Shown: positions 8,865 through 17,587 of the stretch, piece after piece
Layout of the letters: every line of letters starts with the position of its first letter
Numbering within the stretch: position 1 is the first letter of the stretch
Origin: JALYGY01 sp963800975
GTDB taxonomy: Bacteria > Actinomycetota > Rubrobacteria > Rubrobacterales > Rubrobacteraceae
Length of the DNA: 64,000 nucleotides
Assembly: GCA_963800975.1 (NCBI GenBank)
Contig: CAWDDB010000014.1
Location: 372,001-436,000 of the forward strand
Direction of reading: 5' to 3'
Position numbers and translations under genes: made by a program
The notes under the pieces: model-generated
Databases searched by the model: none
Told to the model about the DNA's origin: nothing
Seen by the model: only the letters and a program-made list of their open reading frames with translations

Positions 8865-10302
8865 GCGCCTCTCCTTCCGTCGTCTGGTCTACGCCCAGTT
8901 TGGCGTCGCGCATCGCTTCTTCGGGGCCCTTGCCACCGGCCAGCATCTTGGATAGCTCCGTGTAGATGACGGCGTCGCACTGGTTCCAGGTCGGGGTCTT
9001 GGGCCTGAGCCCGATGTTCTGGGGCTCCCACGCCTCGAGCGACGTGGGGCTCGTGAGCGCATTGGGCATGTCCGTGGGGGGCGTGAAGTTCTTTCTGACC
9101 TCAGGCATCTCGTAGACGGACTTGCGGGTCGGCGTTCCGCCGCCCTCGCTGCTCTTGAGGCCCATCAACTGGGTCTCGGGGGAGGTCGCCCACGCCACGA
9201 ACAGCCAGGCCGCCTTCTGTTCGTCCTCTGTCGCGTACCTGTTGACCCCGATGCCCGTCCCGCCGTAGTGGTTGGCGCTCCTGGCCGGTCCCGTGGGAAG
9301 CGTCGAGAACCCGACCTTGCCGATCAGGCCGCCCGGTACCCACCACGCAGCGGCGAACTCGTGCCACTCGGAGGCCATCGCGACCTGCCCGGCCCCGAAG
9401 GCCTCGCCCAGGTCGTTCCAGTCCCAGCTGGTGCTGCCGGGGTGCGCGATCCCTACTAGCTTCTGGTAGAAGGCGGCCGCCTCGATGGCCTCGGGGGAGT
9501 CGAGCGTGCACTCTCCGGGATCCGTGGCCCCGAGCCGCCCTACCTTGTCTCCGTTCTCGAAGAAGTCCCCGCCGTAGGCCCACAGCACGTTCGCGAAGTC
9601 GTCGGTCAGGGACGTAAACTGTTTGGCCTGGTGACCGGTGCCGTAAGGCACGTCGTCCACCTTTTCGTTGAACCAATCCGCGATCTGGTAGTACTGCTCC
9701 CAGGTCACCGAGGACGAGGGCGTCGGGTCGAACCCGAGATCGTCCTGCATCCTGTCCTGGTACTTCTCGAAGAGGTCCTTGCGGTAACACCAGATCAAGG
9801 TCGGGCAATCGAAGGGCAAGGCGAGAAACGATTCTTCGAAGCGCCCGGCGGCGTCCAGGTGCGTCGGGATAAAGTCTTCTTCGCCTTTGGGCACGGACGG
9901 CAGGTTGTCGTCATCTATAAAGGTTCTCAGGTCCACGAGCCCGTCGCTCAGCGGGGCCATGATGTTGTAGGGGTCGGCGTAGACGATCGGGTACTGCCCG
10001 GTGCGAGAACCGAAGTCCAGCGCGACCTTCTGCTGCACCGCCGTCAACTCCAGCTGCGAGATGACCACGTCGATGCCCGTCAGGTCCTTGAACGGTTGCA
10101 GGTTCGCCGCTATGGCCGAGGTCGGGGTGGTGTTCTCCGAGATGAACGCGAGGGTCATCCCCGAGTACTGCTTCCACATCCCGTCGCCCGCGGAACCCGT
10201 CGGCGTTCCGGAAGGTCCGCACCCCGGGATCCCGAGCAGCGATGCCCCAGCGAGGCCCGCGGCCTTTAGGAAGTCTCTTCGGGTCAACCCGTCCGCATGC
10301 AT
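8854..10302 (-). CDS. ABC transporter solute-binding lipoprotein (family 1)
   Basis: A 482-residue extracellular binding protein that delivers a carbohydrate to the two permeases downstream. The N-terminus has a twin-arginine motif (RRDFLK, residues 8-13), a short hydrophobic stretch and a lipobox IPGC with Cys28. It is therefore predicted to be exported folded through Tat and lipid-anchored outside the membrane. The mature part has the family 1 pattern, including DWNDLGEAFGAGQVAMASEW and a tryptophan-rich AAWWVPGG binding region. It is first of the operon binding protein-permease-permease-GpsA-like. It diverges from the HAD phosphatase across about 200 bases, a likely promoter region. Confidence 0.93.
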   Translation of the reverse strand: MHADGLTRRDFLKAAGLAGASLLGIPGCGPSGTPTGSAGDGMWKQYSGMTLAFISENTTPTSAIAANLQPFKDLTGIDVVISQLELTAVQQKVALDFGSRTGQYPIVYADPYNIMAPLSDGLVDLRTFIDDDNLPSVPKGEEDFIPTHLDAAGRFEESFLALPFDCPTLIWCYRKDLFEKYQDRMQDDLGFDPTPSSSVTWEQYYQIADWFNEKVDDVPYGTGHQAKQFTSLTDDFANVLWAYGGDFFENGDKVGRLGATDPGECTLDSPEAIEAAAFYQKLVGIAHPGSTSWDWNDLGEAFGAGQVAMASEWHEFAAAWWVPGGLIGKVGFSTLPTGPARSANHYGGTGIGVNRYATEDEQKAAWLFVAWATSPETQLMGLKSSEGGGTPTRKSVYEMPEVRKNFTPPTDMPNALTSPTSLEAWEPQNIGLRPKTPTWNQCDAVIYTELSKMLAGGKGPEEAMRDAKLGVDQTTEGEARAV

Positions 10303-10440
10303 GTACCTGTCCCCCCGCCGCTTTACTCACCTACTTACCCAAGAATCCGGAATGCTAGCAACAAGCCTGATCCAGGGCAACGGGCGCTTCGCCCGCGCGG
10401 TAGAAAAACCTCCTCAGCCCTTGCTCCAGCGGCCATGTTT

Positions 10441-10469
10441 TGTGACATAATGGCGCGTCACCCGTCACA
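10441..10469. promoter_or_regulatory. Possible operator: TGTGAC / GTCACA inverted repeat
   Basis: TGTGAC (10441-10446) is mirrored by GTCACA (10464-10469) with 17 bases between, and an extra GTCAC lies inside the spacer. It sits 34 bases before the HAD gene in the divergent region shared with the ABC operon, where a regulator could control both. The spacing does not fit a CRP site. This is suggestive only. Confidence 0.25.
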
Positions 10470-10503
10470 TTGTATGCGTCGGCTTTGGTAGGAGGGGCAC
10501 GAG

Positions 10504-11370
10504 TTGGTCGAAGGCAGCGGGTCCGACACAGGCTTGAGGACTCCCGATCGTCTCTACGAAGGATACGTCTTCGACCTTGACGGGACCATCTACCTCGGCG
10601 ACGAGCTGCTGCCGGGCGCCGGGCGCCTGATCCCGAAGCTGCGCGAGCTCGACAAACGGGTGGTGTTTCTCTCGAACAACCCCACCAAGAATCCCGAGAT
10701 GTACGCGGATAAGCTGACGAAGCTGGGGCTCGAGACGGACGCTTCGGAGGTCGTCAACACCGTCGTCACGATGACGCAGTGGCTCCTCCAGAACCACCCC
10801 GACGCCGTGGTCTTCCCCATCGGGGAGGACCCGCTCAAGGACGCGCTGCGGGAGGCCGGCATAAAGATCTCCGAGGAGGCGGAGGAGATCGACATCGTCA
10901 TAGCCAGCTACGACCGCGGCTTCGACTACCGCAAGCTCCAGATCGCCTTCGACGCCATCTGGTTCCATGGGCGGGCCCGCCTGGTTACCACCAACCCAGA
11001 CAGGTATTGCCCGTTCCCCGGAGGCAGGGGCGAGCCGGACTCGGCTGCCATAGTCGGGGCCATCGAAGGCTGTACCGGCGCGAAGTGCGAGGTCAACGTC
11101 GGCAAGCCAGACCCGATAATGCTCCATTCTGTCATGCAGATAGTCGGCCTGGATGCCGAGGAGTGCGTCATGACGGGCGACCGGCTCTACACCGAGATCC
11201 AGATGGCCCTCGACGCCGGGATGCCCTCCGCGGTCGTCCTGACGGGCGAGACAAAGGCCGAGGATCTGGAGGAGGAGTCAGAAGAGAGCCTGCCGGAGTA
11301 CGTCCTAGAGAGAATAGATCACCTCGTCCCACCCGACCTGAGGGAGGAGTTCGGCTGGGAAGACGATTGA
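10504..11370 (+). CDS. HAD-IIA family phosphatase
   Basis: A 288-residue haloacid-dehalogenase phosphatase of subclass IIA (NagD, pyridoxal-phosphate and glycerol-phosphate phosphatases). Motif I is FDLDGTIY (residues 23-30), motif II the Ser in LSNNPTK, motif III the Lys in VGKPDPIML, and motif IV VMTGDRLYTEI; the C2 cap lies between. The start is TTG 10504 with GGAGGGG upstream. It begins a plus-strand run HAD-kinase-G1P dehydrogenase-like-MFS, with only 43 bases to the kinase. A mycobacterial IIA member acts on glycerol phosphate, which fits the two glycerol-phosphate dehydrogenase homologues nearby, but the true substrate is unknown. Confidence 0.92.
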   Translation: MVEGSGSDTGLRTPDRLYEGYVFDLDGTIYLGDELLPGAGRLIPKLRELDKRVVFLSNNPTKNPEMYADKLTKLGLETDASEVVNTVVTMTQWLLQNHPDAVVFPIGEDPLKDALREAGIKISEEAEEIDIVIASYDRGFDYRKLQIAFDAIWFHGRARLVTTNPDRYCPFPGGRGEPDSAAIVGAIEGCTGAKCEVNVGKPDPIMLHSVMQIVGLDAEECVMTGDRLYTEIQMALDAGMPSAVVLTGETKAEDLEEESEESLPEYVLERIDHLVPPDLREEFGWEDD

Positions 11371-11413
11371 GGCCGTCGTTGCACGCTGGCGCGAGCTGGA
11401 GAGGAGGGGGATA

Positions 11414-12994
11414 GTGGCCGAGGGACCATATCTCCTGGGCGTAGACTTCGGAACGGGGGGAGTGAGGGTTGGCGTCTTCGACCCCGAAGGTACGCCGCTC
11501 GTCATCACGGGTCGAGAGTTCGGCCTCAGGCACCCGCGGCCCGGCTGGGCCGAGCAGGACCCGGACGAGTGGTGGGACTGCCTGGTGGCCGCGGCGAAGA
11601 GCGCGGTAGACGAGAGCGGCGTTTCGGCGCAGGAGATCTCGGGGCTCTCGGTCGACGCCACGAGCAGCACCGTACTCGCGGTCGACGATCGGGGGCGGCA
11701 CCTGCGACCGGCGATAATGTGGATGGACGTTCGTGCCTCCGAGCAGGCCAACCGGATCGCCGAGACCGGCAACAACGCGCTCAAGTACAACGGCTACGGC
11801 CCGGTCTCCGCCGAGTGGGGACTTCCGAAGGCGCTCTGGATCAAGGAGCACGAGCCCGAGATCTACGGCGAAGCCAGCCACGTCTGCGACTGCGGAGACT
11901 GGCTGGTCAACCGCCTGACCGGCGAGTGGGCGGCCTCCATCAACTTCGCCAGCTCCAAGTACTACTACGACCGCGACGAGGGCGGCTTCCCCGAGAGCCT
12001 CTACGACGCGGTCGACGCGGGTGATCTGCTGCAGAAGTTCCCGCAAGAGGTGCTCGACCTGGGCACGGCGGTCGGGGGCTTGCGCAAGGAGGCGGCCGAG
12101 GAGCTCGGCCTGAAGGAAGGGACGGTCGTTGCCGTAGGCGGCGTGGATGCTTACGTCGGGGCGCTCGGGCTCGGCGTGGTCGAGCCGGGAAAGCTCGCGC
12201 TCATCACGGGCTCCTCGCACGTCATGATCGGGCAGACTGCGGAGCCGATCCACGATCCCGGTTTCTGGGGCGCCTACACGGACGCGATGATCCCGGGCCA
12301 ATACACGGTCGAGGCGGGCCAGGCCTCGACGGGCTCGGTCGTCGCCTGGTTCAAGAACCAGTTCGCCGGCGACGCGGTCGCCGAGGCCAGCGAGCGCGGC
12401 GTCGACCCCTACGACGTACTTACCGAGATGGCGCGCAAGGTCCCGATCGGCTCGGAAGGGCTCATCGTGCTCGACTACTTCCAGGGGAACAGGTCGCCGC
12501 ACACCGACCCGCTGGCACGCGGCATGATGTGGGGCCTCTCGTTGAGCCACGGCCCCGGCCACGTCTTCAGGGGCATAGTCGAGGGCATCTGCTACGGCAC
12601 CGAGAACATCCTGCGCACGATGCGCGGGCAGGACTTCGAGCCGAAGCTGAACGTCGTCTCCGGCGGCCCAGCCAAGAGCGACCTGTGGATGCAGATGCAC
12701 GCCGACGTCTCCAACGTGCCGATCTCCTTCACGCGGGTGAGCGAGGGTCCCGTTCTAGGCTCGGCGATGCTGGCGGCCGTCGGGGCCGAGATCTACCCCG
12801 ACATCCAGACCGCGGCCGAGAACATGGTGCACACCGCCGACACCATCGAGCCGGATCCTGAGGCACACGAGGAGTACCGGTTCTTTGTCGACCGGTACAT
12901 GGAGACCTACCCGCAGATGCGCGAGCTGATGCACAAGACCGAGCGGCACGTCGCGGCTAGCGGCAGACCCGATAGAGGCGAGGGCGACGCATGA
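11414..12994 (+). CDS. FGGY-family carbohydrate kinase (xylulokinase-like)
   Basis: A complete 526-residue FGGY kinase. The N-lobe opens LLGVDFGTGGVRVGVFD; HPRPGWAEQDPDEWW is the usual signature before the sugar site. GGVDAYVGALGLG holds the catalytic-base region, and the C-lobe has LDYFQGNRSPHTDPLARG and VVSGGPAKSDLW for ATP. The start is GTG 11414 after GGAGAGGAGGGGG. Its last four bases overlap the ATG of the AraM-like gene (ATGA), implying a common pathway. The family phosphorylates xylulose, ribulose, ribitol, glycerol or erythritol. Of the three kinases in the region it is the only one complete and intact here. Confidence 0.93.
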   Translation: MAEGPYLLGVDFGTGGVRVGVFDPEGTPLVITGREFGLRHPRPGWAEQDPDEWWDCLVAAAKSAVDESGVSAQEISGLSVDATSSTVLAVDDRGRHLRPAIMWMDVRASEQANRIAETGNNALKYNGYGPVSAEWGLPKALWIKEHEPEIYGEASHVCDCGDWLVNRLTGEWAASINFASSKYYYDRDEGGFPESLYDAVDAGDLLQKFPQEVLDLGTAVGGLRKEAAEELGLKEGTVVAVGGVDAYVGALGLGVVEPGKLALITGSSHVMIGQTAEPIHDPGFWGAYTDAMIPGQYTVEAGQASTGSVVAWFKNQFAGDAVAEASERGVDPYDVLTEMARKVPIGSEGLIVLDYFQGNRSPHTDPLARGMMWGLSLSHGPGHVFRGIVEGICYGTENILRTMRGQDFEPKLNVVSGGPAKSDLWMQMHADVSNVPISFTRVSEGPVLGSAMLAAVGAEIYPDIQTAAENMVHTADTIEPDPEAHEEYRFFVDRYMETYPQMRELMHKTERHVAASGRPDRGEGDA

Positions 12995-14364
12995 ACGACG
13001 AGCGGATCCAGTCCGCGCTGCGAGACGCGACCGATACCCGGAACGTCAGCATCCAGGGCGGGGGGCTGTCCTCGGTAGCCGACGTATTCGGCGAGGGCTT
13101 CGGCGACGCTCGGGCGGTGGTGGTCGCGGACGACAACACCTTCGAGATCGCGGGCAAGGAGGTGCAAAGGCACCTCGAGGACGCGGGGATCGAGCAGGTC
13201 GAGCCTTACGTGTTCCCCGGAGAGCCAGCCCTCTACGGCGAGTACTCGAACATCGAGGAGCTCGTGGCCTCGCTTCGCGAACACGAAGCCATCCCCGTCG
13301 CCGTCGGCTCGGGGACCCTCAACGACATCGTCAAGCGCGCGGCGCACGAGCTCGAGCGGCCCTACATGTGCGTCGGCACGGCGGCCTCCATGGACGGGTA
13401 CACCGCGTTCGGCGCCTCCATCGAGAAGGACGGCCACAAACACACGCTCAGTTGCCCGGCGCCAAGGGCCGTCCTCTTCGACGTGGACATCCTGGTAGAC
13501 GCGCCGGCCGCCATGACGGCCTCGGGGTACGCGGACCTCCTGGGCAAGGTAACCTCCGGGGCGGACTGGTTGGTCGCCGACGCCCTCGAGGTAGAGGAGA
13601 TCGACCCCACCGGCTGGTCGCTGGTGCAGGATCACCTGCGCGGGTGGATCGACCGGCCGGCCGAGCTGCGCGCCGGGGACGCGGAGGCTATGGATGGTCT
13701 TATCGAGGGCCTGGTCATGTCCGGGCTGGCGATGCAGGCTTACCAGTCCTCCCGAACGGCCTCGGGCGCCGAGCACCAGTTCAGCCACCTGTGGGAGGGC
13801 GAAGGGCTCGGCCGCGACGAGGAACCGCCGCTCTCGCACGGGTTCAAGGTGGGCGTTGGCTCGGTTGCCATCGCCGCGCTTTACGCGCAGATCCTGCAGC
13901 GCGATCTCGACGACCTGGACATCGAGGCGATCTGCGCCTCGTGGCCGACGGAGCAAGAGGTAGAAGAGAGGGTGCGGGCCGCGCACACCAAGCCGGAGCT
14001 GGAGGAGGCATCCGTGAAACAGAGCCTCGCCAAGCACCCCAATCCGGAAGAGCTCAGAGACCGTCTGGGGTTGCTGCGCGAGCGCTGGCCCGAGCTGCGC
14101 GAGAAGATCGAAGAGCAGCTGATACCGGCTCAACGGCTGGTGGAGATGCTGCGGGAGGCGGGGTGTCCCACCAGCCCGCAGGAGATCGGGCTCAGCCGGG
14201 AGGACTTCAGGGCGACGTATTTCAGGGCGCGCACGATCCGCTCGAGGTACACGGTCCTCGACCTGGCCGCGGAGACCGGCACCTTCGACGAGGCGGTCGA
14301 GGAGCTGTTCGCCCCTGGCGGCTTCTGGGACAGCGACGCGGCGTCCCGGGGCACGTCGGGGTGA
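12991..14364 (+). CDS. sn-glycerol-1-phosphate dehydrogenase-like protein (AraM/EgsA family)
   Basis: A 457-residue iron-containing-alcohol-dehydrogenase-fold protein related to AraM/EgsA, which reduces dihydroxyacetone phosphate to sn-glycerol 1-phosphate using a metal ion. Visible landmarks are the nucleotide loop VGSGTLNDIVK, TAASMDGYTAFGAS, and metal-ligand segments EHQFSHLWEG and LSHGFKVGVG. It is longer than bacterial AraM (~390 residues), with an extra acidic C-terminal region. It overlaps the kinase by four bases. Bacterial homologues occur in arabinose or polyol operons, so the substrate may be a different polyol phosphate; the opposite stereochemistry to the GpsA-like enzyme is notable. 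Confidence 0.88.
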   Translation: MNDERIQSALRDATDTRNVSIQGGGLSSVADVFGEGFGDARAVVVADDNTFEIAGKEVQRHLEDAGIEQVEPYVFPGEPALYGEYSNIEELVASLREHEAIPVAVGSGTLNDIVKRAAHELERPYMCVGTAASMDGYTAFGASIEKDGHKHTLSCPAPRAVLFDVDILVDAPAAMTASGYADLLGKVTSGADWLVADALEVEEIDPTGWSLVQDHLRGWIDRPAELRAGDAEAMDGLIEGLVMSGLAMQAYQSSRTASGAEHQFSHLWEGEGLGRDEEPPLSHGFKVGVGSVAIAALYAQILQRDLDDLDIEAICASWPTEQEVEERVRAAHTKPELEEASVKQSLAKHPNPEELRDRLGLLRERWPELREKIEEQLIPAQRLVEMLREAGCPTSPQEIGLSREDFRATYFRARTIRSRYTVLDLAAETGTFDEAVEELFAPGGFWDSDAASRGTSG

Positions 14365-14469
14365 GCGGCGTCGGGGTGCCGCGCTAGCGTTTCCCCGAGT
14401 TCGGGTAAGACCGAGAAGAACGATGCAAGTGTAATGAGCAGTAGCGCAAACGATGGCTAGGAGACATGC

Positions 14470-15825
14470 ATGAGCGAGAGCAGGGACGATTCCGCGGCCC
14501 AGTCGGGATACGAGGGCGGCTGGATAGAGCGGATCGGCATCCCCAGGCCGCTGTTCTGGGGGTTCGTCGGGGTCCTGATCTTCATGATCGGGGACGGCAT
14601 CGAGATCAGCTTCGTCTCCAAGTACCTCGCCTCCCCGGAGGGCGGCAACCTGGCGGGGGCCCAGGCCTCGTTCGCCACTGTGACGGTCTACGGCGCGGCG
14701 GTCGCGGTCGCATCCTACTTCTCCGGCACGTTGTCCTCTATCTGGGGTCCGCGCAGGGTGATGTGGCTCGGTGCAGCGTGGTGGATAATCTTCGAGCTGC
14801 TGTTCCTGTTCGTGGCCATCCCGTCTCAGAACGCGATGATCATCATCGGCACCTACGGCCTCAGGGGCTTCGCCTACCCGCTCTTCGCCTTCGGGTTCCT
14901 GGTCTGGATCCAGACCACAACGCGCGAGGACATGCGCGGGTCCGCCGCAGGGTGGTTCTGGTTCGCCTTCACCGGAGGGCTCCCCACCCTCGGCTCCGCC
15001 GTGGCCGCCGTCTCCCTGGGGATCGTCGGTGACTTCAATACCCTCGTGCTCTCTCTGGTCGTGGTGATCATCGGCGGCGCGATCGGCTGCTTCGCGGTGC
15101 GCGAGGCCCACGGCCTGCGCCCGATAGTGGACGAGGATAATCCCGACGCGGTTGAGGATCCCACAAGCTACAGGCGCCTCTTCGAGGGCGTGGACATCCT
15201 GTGGCGCGACCCGAGGACGGCACTTGGCGGCATCGTCAGCGTCGTGAACACCTCGCCGCAGTACGGCTTCTTCGCCCTGCTGCCCTTCACCTTCGGGGCG
15301 GCGGCGAGCCAGGGCGGCTTCCTGAGCGCGGCCCAGATCGCGACGCTAACCACCTTCGTCTACGCCGCCAACATCGGGGCCAACCTGTTTTTCGGCGTCT
15401 TCGGCGACCGCTTCGGCTGGCGGCGCACGGTGACCTGGTTCGGCTGCGTCGGCTGCGCCATCTCCGTGCCGCTTTGGTACTTCGCGTCCATGGCCTCAGG
15501 CAGCTTCGTACTCTCCATCGTGCTCGGCATGATCTACGGCGTCCTGCTCGCGGGCTTCGTCCCGCTCTCGGCCCTGATGCCTTCGATGGTCAACCCGGCC
15601 GACAAGGGCTCGGCGCTGGCCGTCCTGAACTTCGGCGCGGGCGCAGCCGCCTTCGTTGGCCCGGCCCTCGTCACCCTGCTCAACCCCTTTGTAGGGCCGG
15701 CGGGCGTAGTCATCACGTACTCGGCCCTGTACGTAGTCTGCGCCTTCCTCTCTACCTTCATAAGGGACGAATCCGACCCGGCCGAGAGGCGCGCCATGGA
15801 GGCTTCGTCCGCGGCAACGGCGTAA
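14470..15825 (+). CDS. MFS transporter, polyol permease-like
   Basis: A 451-residue major facilitator with about twelve membrane helices. The helix 2-3 loop SSIWGPRRVMW and the mid-protein FGDRFGWRRT loop are the classical MFS basic turns. It resembles ribitol/arabitol permeases of the RbtT type, as far as can be judged by eye. It lies 105 bases after the G1P dehydrogenase-like gene and closes the polyol region, so it probably imports the polyol, giving the cluster a second importer besides the ABC system. The TAA stop lies inside the left arm of a perfect palindrome. Confidence 0.88.
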   Translation: MSESRDDSAAQSGYEGGWIERIGIPRPLFWGFVGVLIFMIGDGIEISFVSKYLASPEGGNLAGAQASFATVTVYGAAVAVASYFSGTLSSIWGPRRVMWLGAAWWIIFELLFLFVAIPSQNAMIIIGTYGLRGFAYPLFAFGFLVWIQTTTREDMRGSAAGWFWFAFTGGLPTLGSAVAAVSLGIVGDFNTLVLSLVVVIIGGAIGCFAVREAHGLRPIVDEDNPDAVEDPTSYRRLFEGVDILWRDPRTALGGIVSVVNTSPQYGFFALLPFTFGAAASQGGFLSAAQIATLTTFVYAANIGANLFFGVFGDRFGWRRTVTWFGCVGCAISVPLWYFASMASGSFVLSIVLGMIYGVLLAGFVPLSALMPSMVNPADKGSALAVLNFGAGAAAFVGPALVTLLNPFVGPAGVVITYSALYVVCAFLSTFIRDESDPAERRAMEASSAATA

Positions 15826-15848
15826 GGGCGGTTCGAACCGCCCTTACG
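15821..15848. repeat. 28-bp perfect palindrome carrying the MFS stop codon
   Basis: Perfect inverted repeat with 14-base arms (left arm CGTAAGGGCGGTTC). The TAA at 15823-15825 ends the MFS gene. A GCAAC/GTTGC pair flanks the core imperfectly. It is a variant of the GTAGGGGCG palindromes at 5940 and 28027 and could form a strong 3' hairpin or terminator on either strand. Confidence 0.88.
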
Positions 15849-15930
15849 TTGCGCCAACGCGATTCCCATGAACAGCGGCGAGAAGGGGCCGCGGACCCCC
15901 AGGGAATCGCCTCCCCTCACTAAGTCCCCG

Positions 15931-16755
15931 TTAGCGGTTCCCCTCCCGGGCGGCCCGCGGCGCCAGCGACTCCTGCTCCTCCTGGGCGGCCGAGATGGCG
16001 CCCGGTGAGGGCGGAGAGCCAGTCGCCCCGAAAGGCACGTAGATCGCCGACAGCGCAGTGACGCCGAAGCGGTGCCGGGCTCGTCGACCCCGGTCGCTTC
16101 GAGGTCGACCGTGTGCTGACCGGCGGAGACGGGGACCACAGCGTTGGTCGAGCAGTCCTCGTCCCCGTTTGTGGCAATGGCGAGGTCCATGATCCTTTGC
16201 GAACCCTGGGTGAAGGCCCCGTCGCCCTCGAGGCGGCAGTTGACATTGGCGTCTGCCTGGTCATTTTGAAGAGGTCAGAGCCGGCCGTGAGGACGCTTAA
16301 GTCCCGAGGCAGGGGCGGTGATCTGCGTCGATGGAGCCACCGTACCGCCGGTCCCGGGCGGCAGCGGGCTCACACCGTTGAAGTAGGCGACGCGGATGGG
16401 CCGGTCTGCGTCCCTGCCGTCGAGCTTGTCGGCATTCAGGTTGTCCACCCTGACGCCGGAGAGCGACCCTCATCGGCGCCTCACCGGGCTGCACCTTCAG
16501 GGAGAGGGCGGTGTCATCGGTGCCGGGGTCGTTGTTCTGCACCTCCACGGTGCTCCCTGCACGCTGCCGGTGAGCCTGCGTGAGGGCGCTCGCCACGTTG
16601 GTCTGACCCAGGATGAGGTTGCCCCCGTTTGCCCCCAGAGCCGTGGAGGCCACCCCCACGACGAGGGCCAGCATTATCGCCAGGCCCACGACGGTAGTGG
16701 TGAACCTCGCCATCCGGAGCGTCCCCGATACGGCCTTTTTCGCTGTGGCTATCAT
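15931..16755 (-). pseudogene. Degenerate secreted LDG-repeat family protein (copy 1)
   Basis: Translation from ATG 16755 (AAGGAGG before it) gives a hydrophobic N-terminus AIMLALVVGVASTALGANGG, then NLILGQTNVASALTQ, resembling the next three genes. Near 16470 the sense moves to another frame, which reads VDNLNADKLDGRDADRPI and contains the family LDG motif. Further frame changes occur near 16300, 16270 and 16090; the last part reads VTALSAIYVPFGATG and stops at 15931. At least three or four indels are needed for one protein, so the copy is either decayed or badly sequenced. The C-terminal part, with a Cys and a VPVSAGQHTVDL strand, differs from the other copies. Confidence 0.7.
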
Positions 16756-16844
16756 CTGTAAGCCTCCTTTCTGTTCGTTGGAGGGACGGGGGCGATGCGC
16801 CCCGTCCGCTTTGTCATCAAACTGCGAACCTTCGAGCTGACCCG

Positions 16845-17510
16845 CTACCTCAACGGCGGGGAGTCCGCGCAGCGGAGCGATACGCTCGTAGACTCAACCG
16901 TGGCGCCGTCGTTCTCGACTCTCACGACCCAACTGGTACGCCGTCCACAGTCAGCGACTAAGGAACCGACTGACGGGCTCTAGCTACGACCGGTTACCTC
17001 GTCGGGAAGATCCGCCCCTCCGCCATCGGGCGAGGTCGCCGGGTCGCAGGAGACTATACCCGGCCGAGGCAGTTCGCCGTGCACAGGTCCGATTCGTAGC
17101 CGCCCTCGGCGTAGACCTCGCGGGCAGGAAGTCATCCCGATCTGTATGCATTCCTGCAGGAAGTCGTTCGAGTTCTTGCCGTCGAGGGAGTCGACGTTGA
17201 GGCCCTGCACCTCGATCGCGGAGTTGACCGTCATGGGCGGCCTGCCGGGGGCGACCTGCAGGTCGAGGGCGGTGGCGTTCGGGCCGGCAGAGGCGTTGTT
17301 GATCCTGAGCATGGCGTTGTTGGTTGAGCCCGCGAGGCGGGTGAGGGTGTTCACGGCGTTGAGCTGCCCCAGCCTGAAGGGGTCTCCCGGCACCGCCGCC
17401 AGTGCCGCGGTCGCCACCCCGAGCATCAGGGCCAGCGTCACGGCGAGACCGATGGTGAACACCGTCGCCCTCCCTATCCACATCACCTTCCCGATCATCG
17501 TTCTCGTCAT
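16845..17510 (-). pseudogene. Degenerate secreted family protein (copy 2)
   Basis: The first ~120 residues match copy 4 almost residue for residue: signal anchor, VPGDPFRLGQ, NAVNTLTRL, GSTNNAMLRINN and VDSLDGKNSNDFLQE. After that the frame is lost: pieces resembling copy 4 (TDRDDFLP, SCDPATSPDGGG, then RCADSPPLR before a TAG at 16845-16847) lie in different frames. The continuous frame stops early at 16980. The conserved ending beyond that stop shows that the ancestral gene extended to 16845. The start is ATG 17510. Decay and sequence error are both possible. Confidence 0.7.
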
Positions 17511-17587
17511 GTCTCCTGCTCACCTTTCTGAAGGGGCGCTATCTCGAACGCCCGTTCCGTTGATCGTCCACTGGTGCTTGTTCGTCT

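Noticed and set aside
10441..10469. CRP/FNR-type site
   Set aside because: The half-sites are 17 bases apart instead of six, so only a generic inverted repeat is reported.
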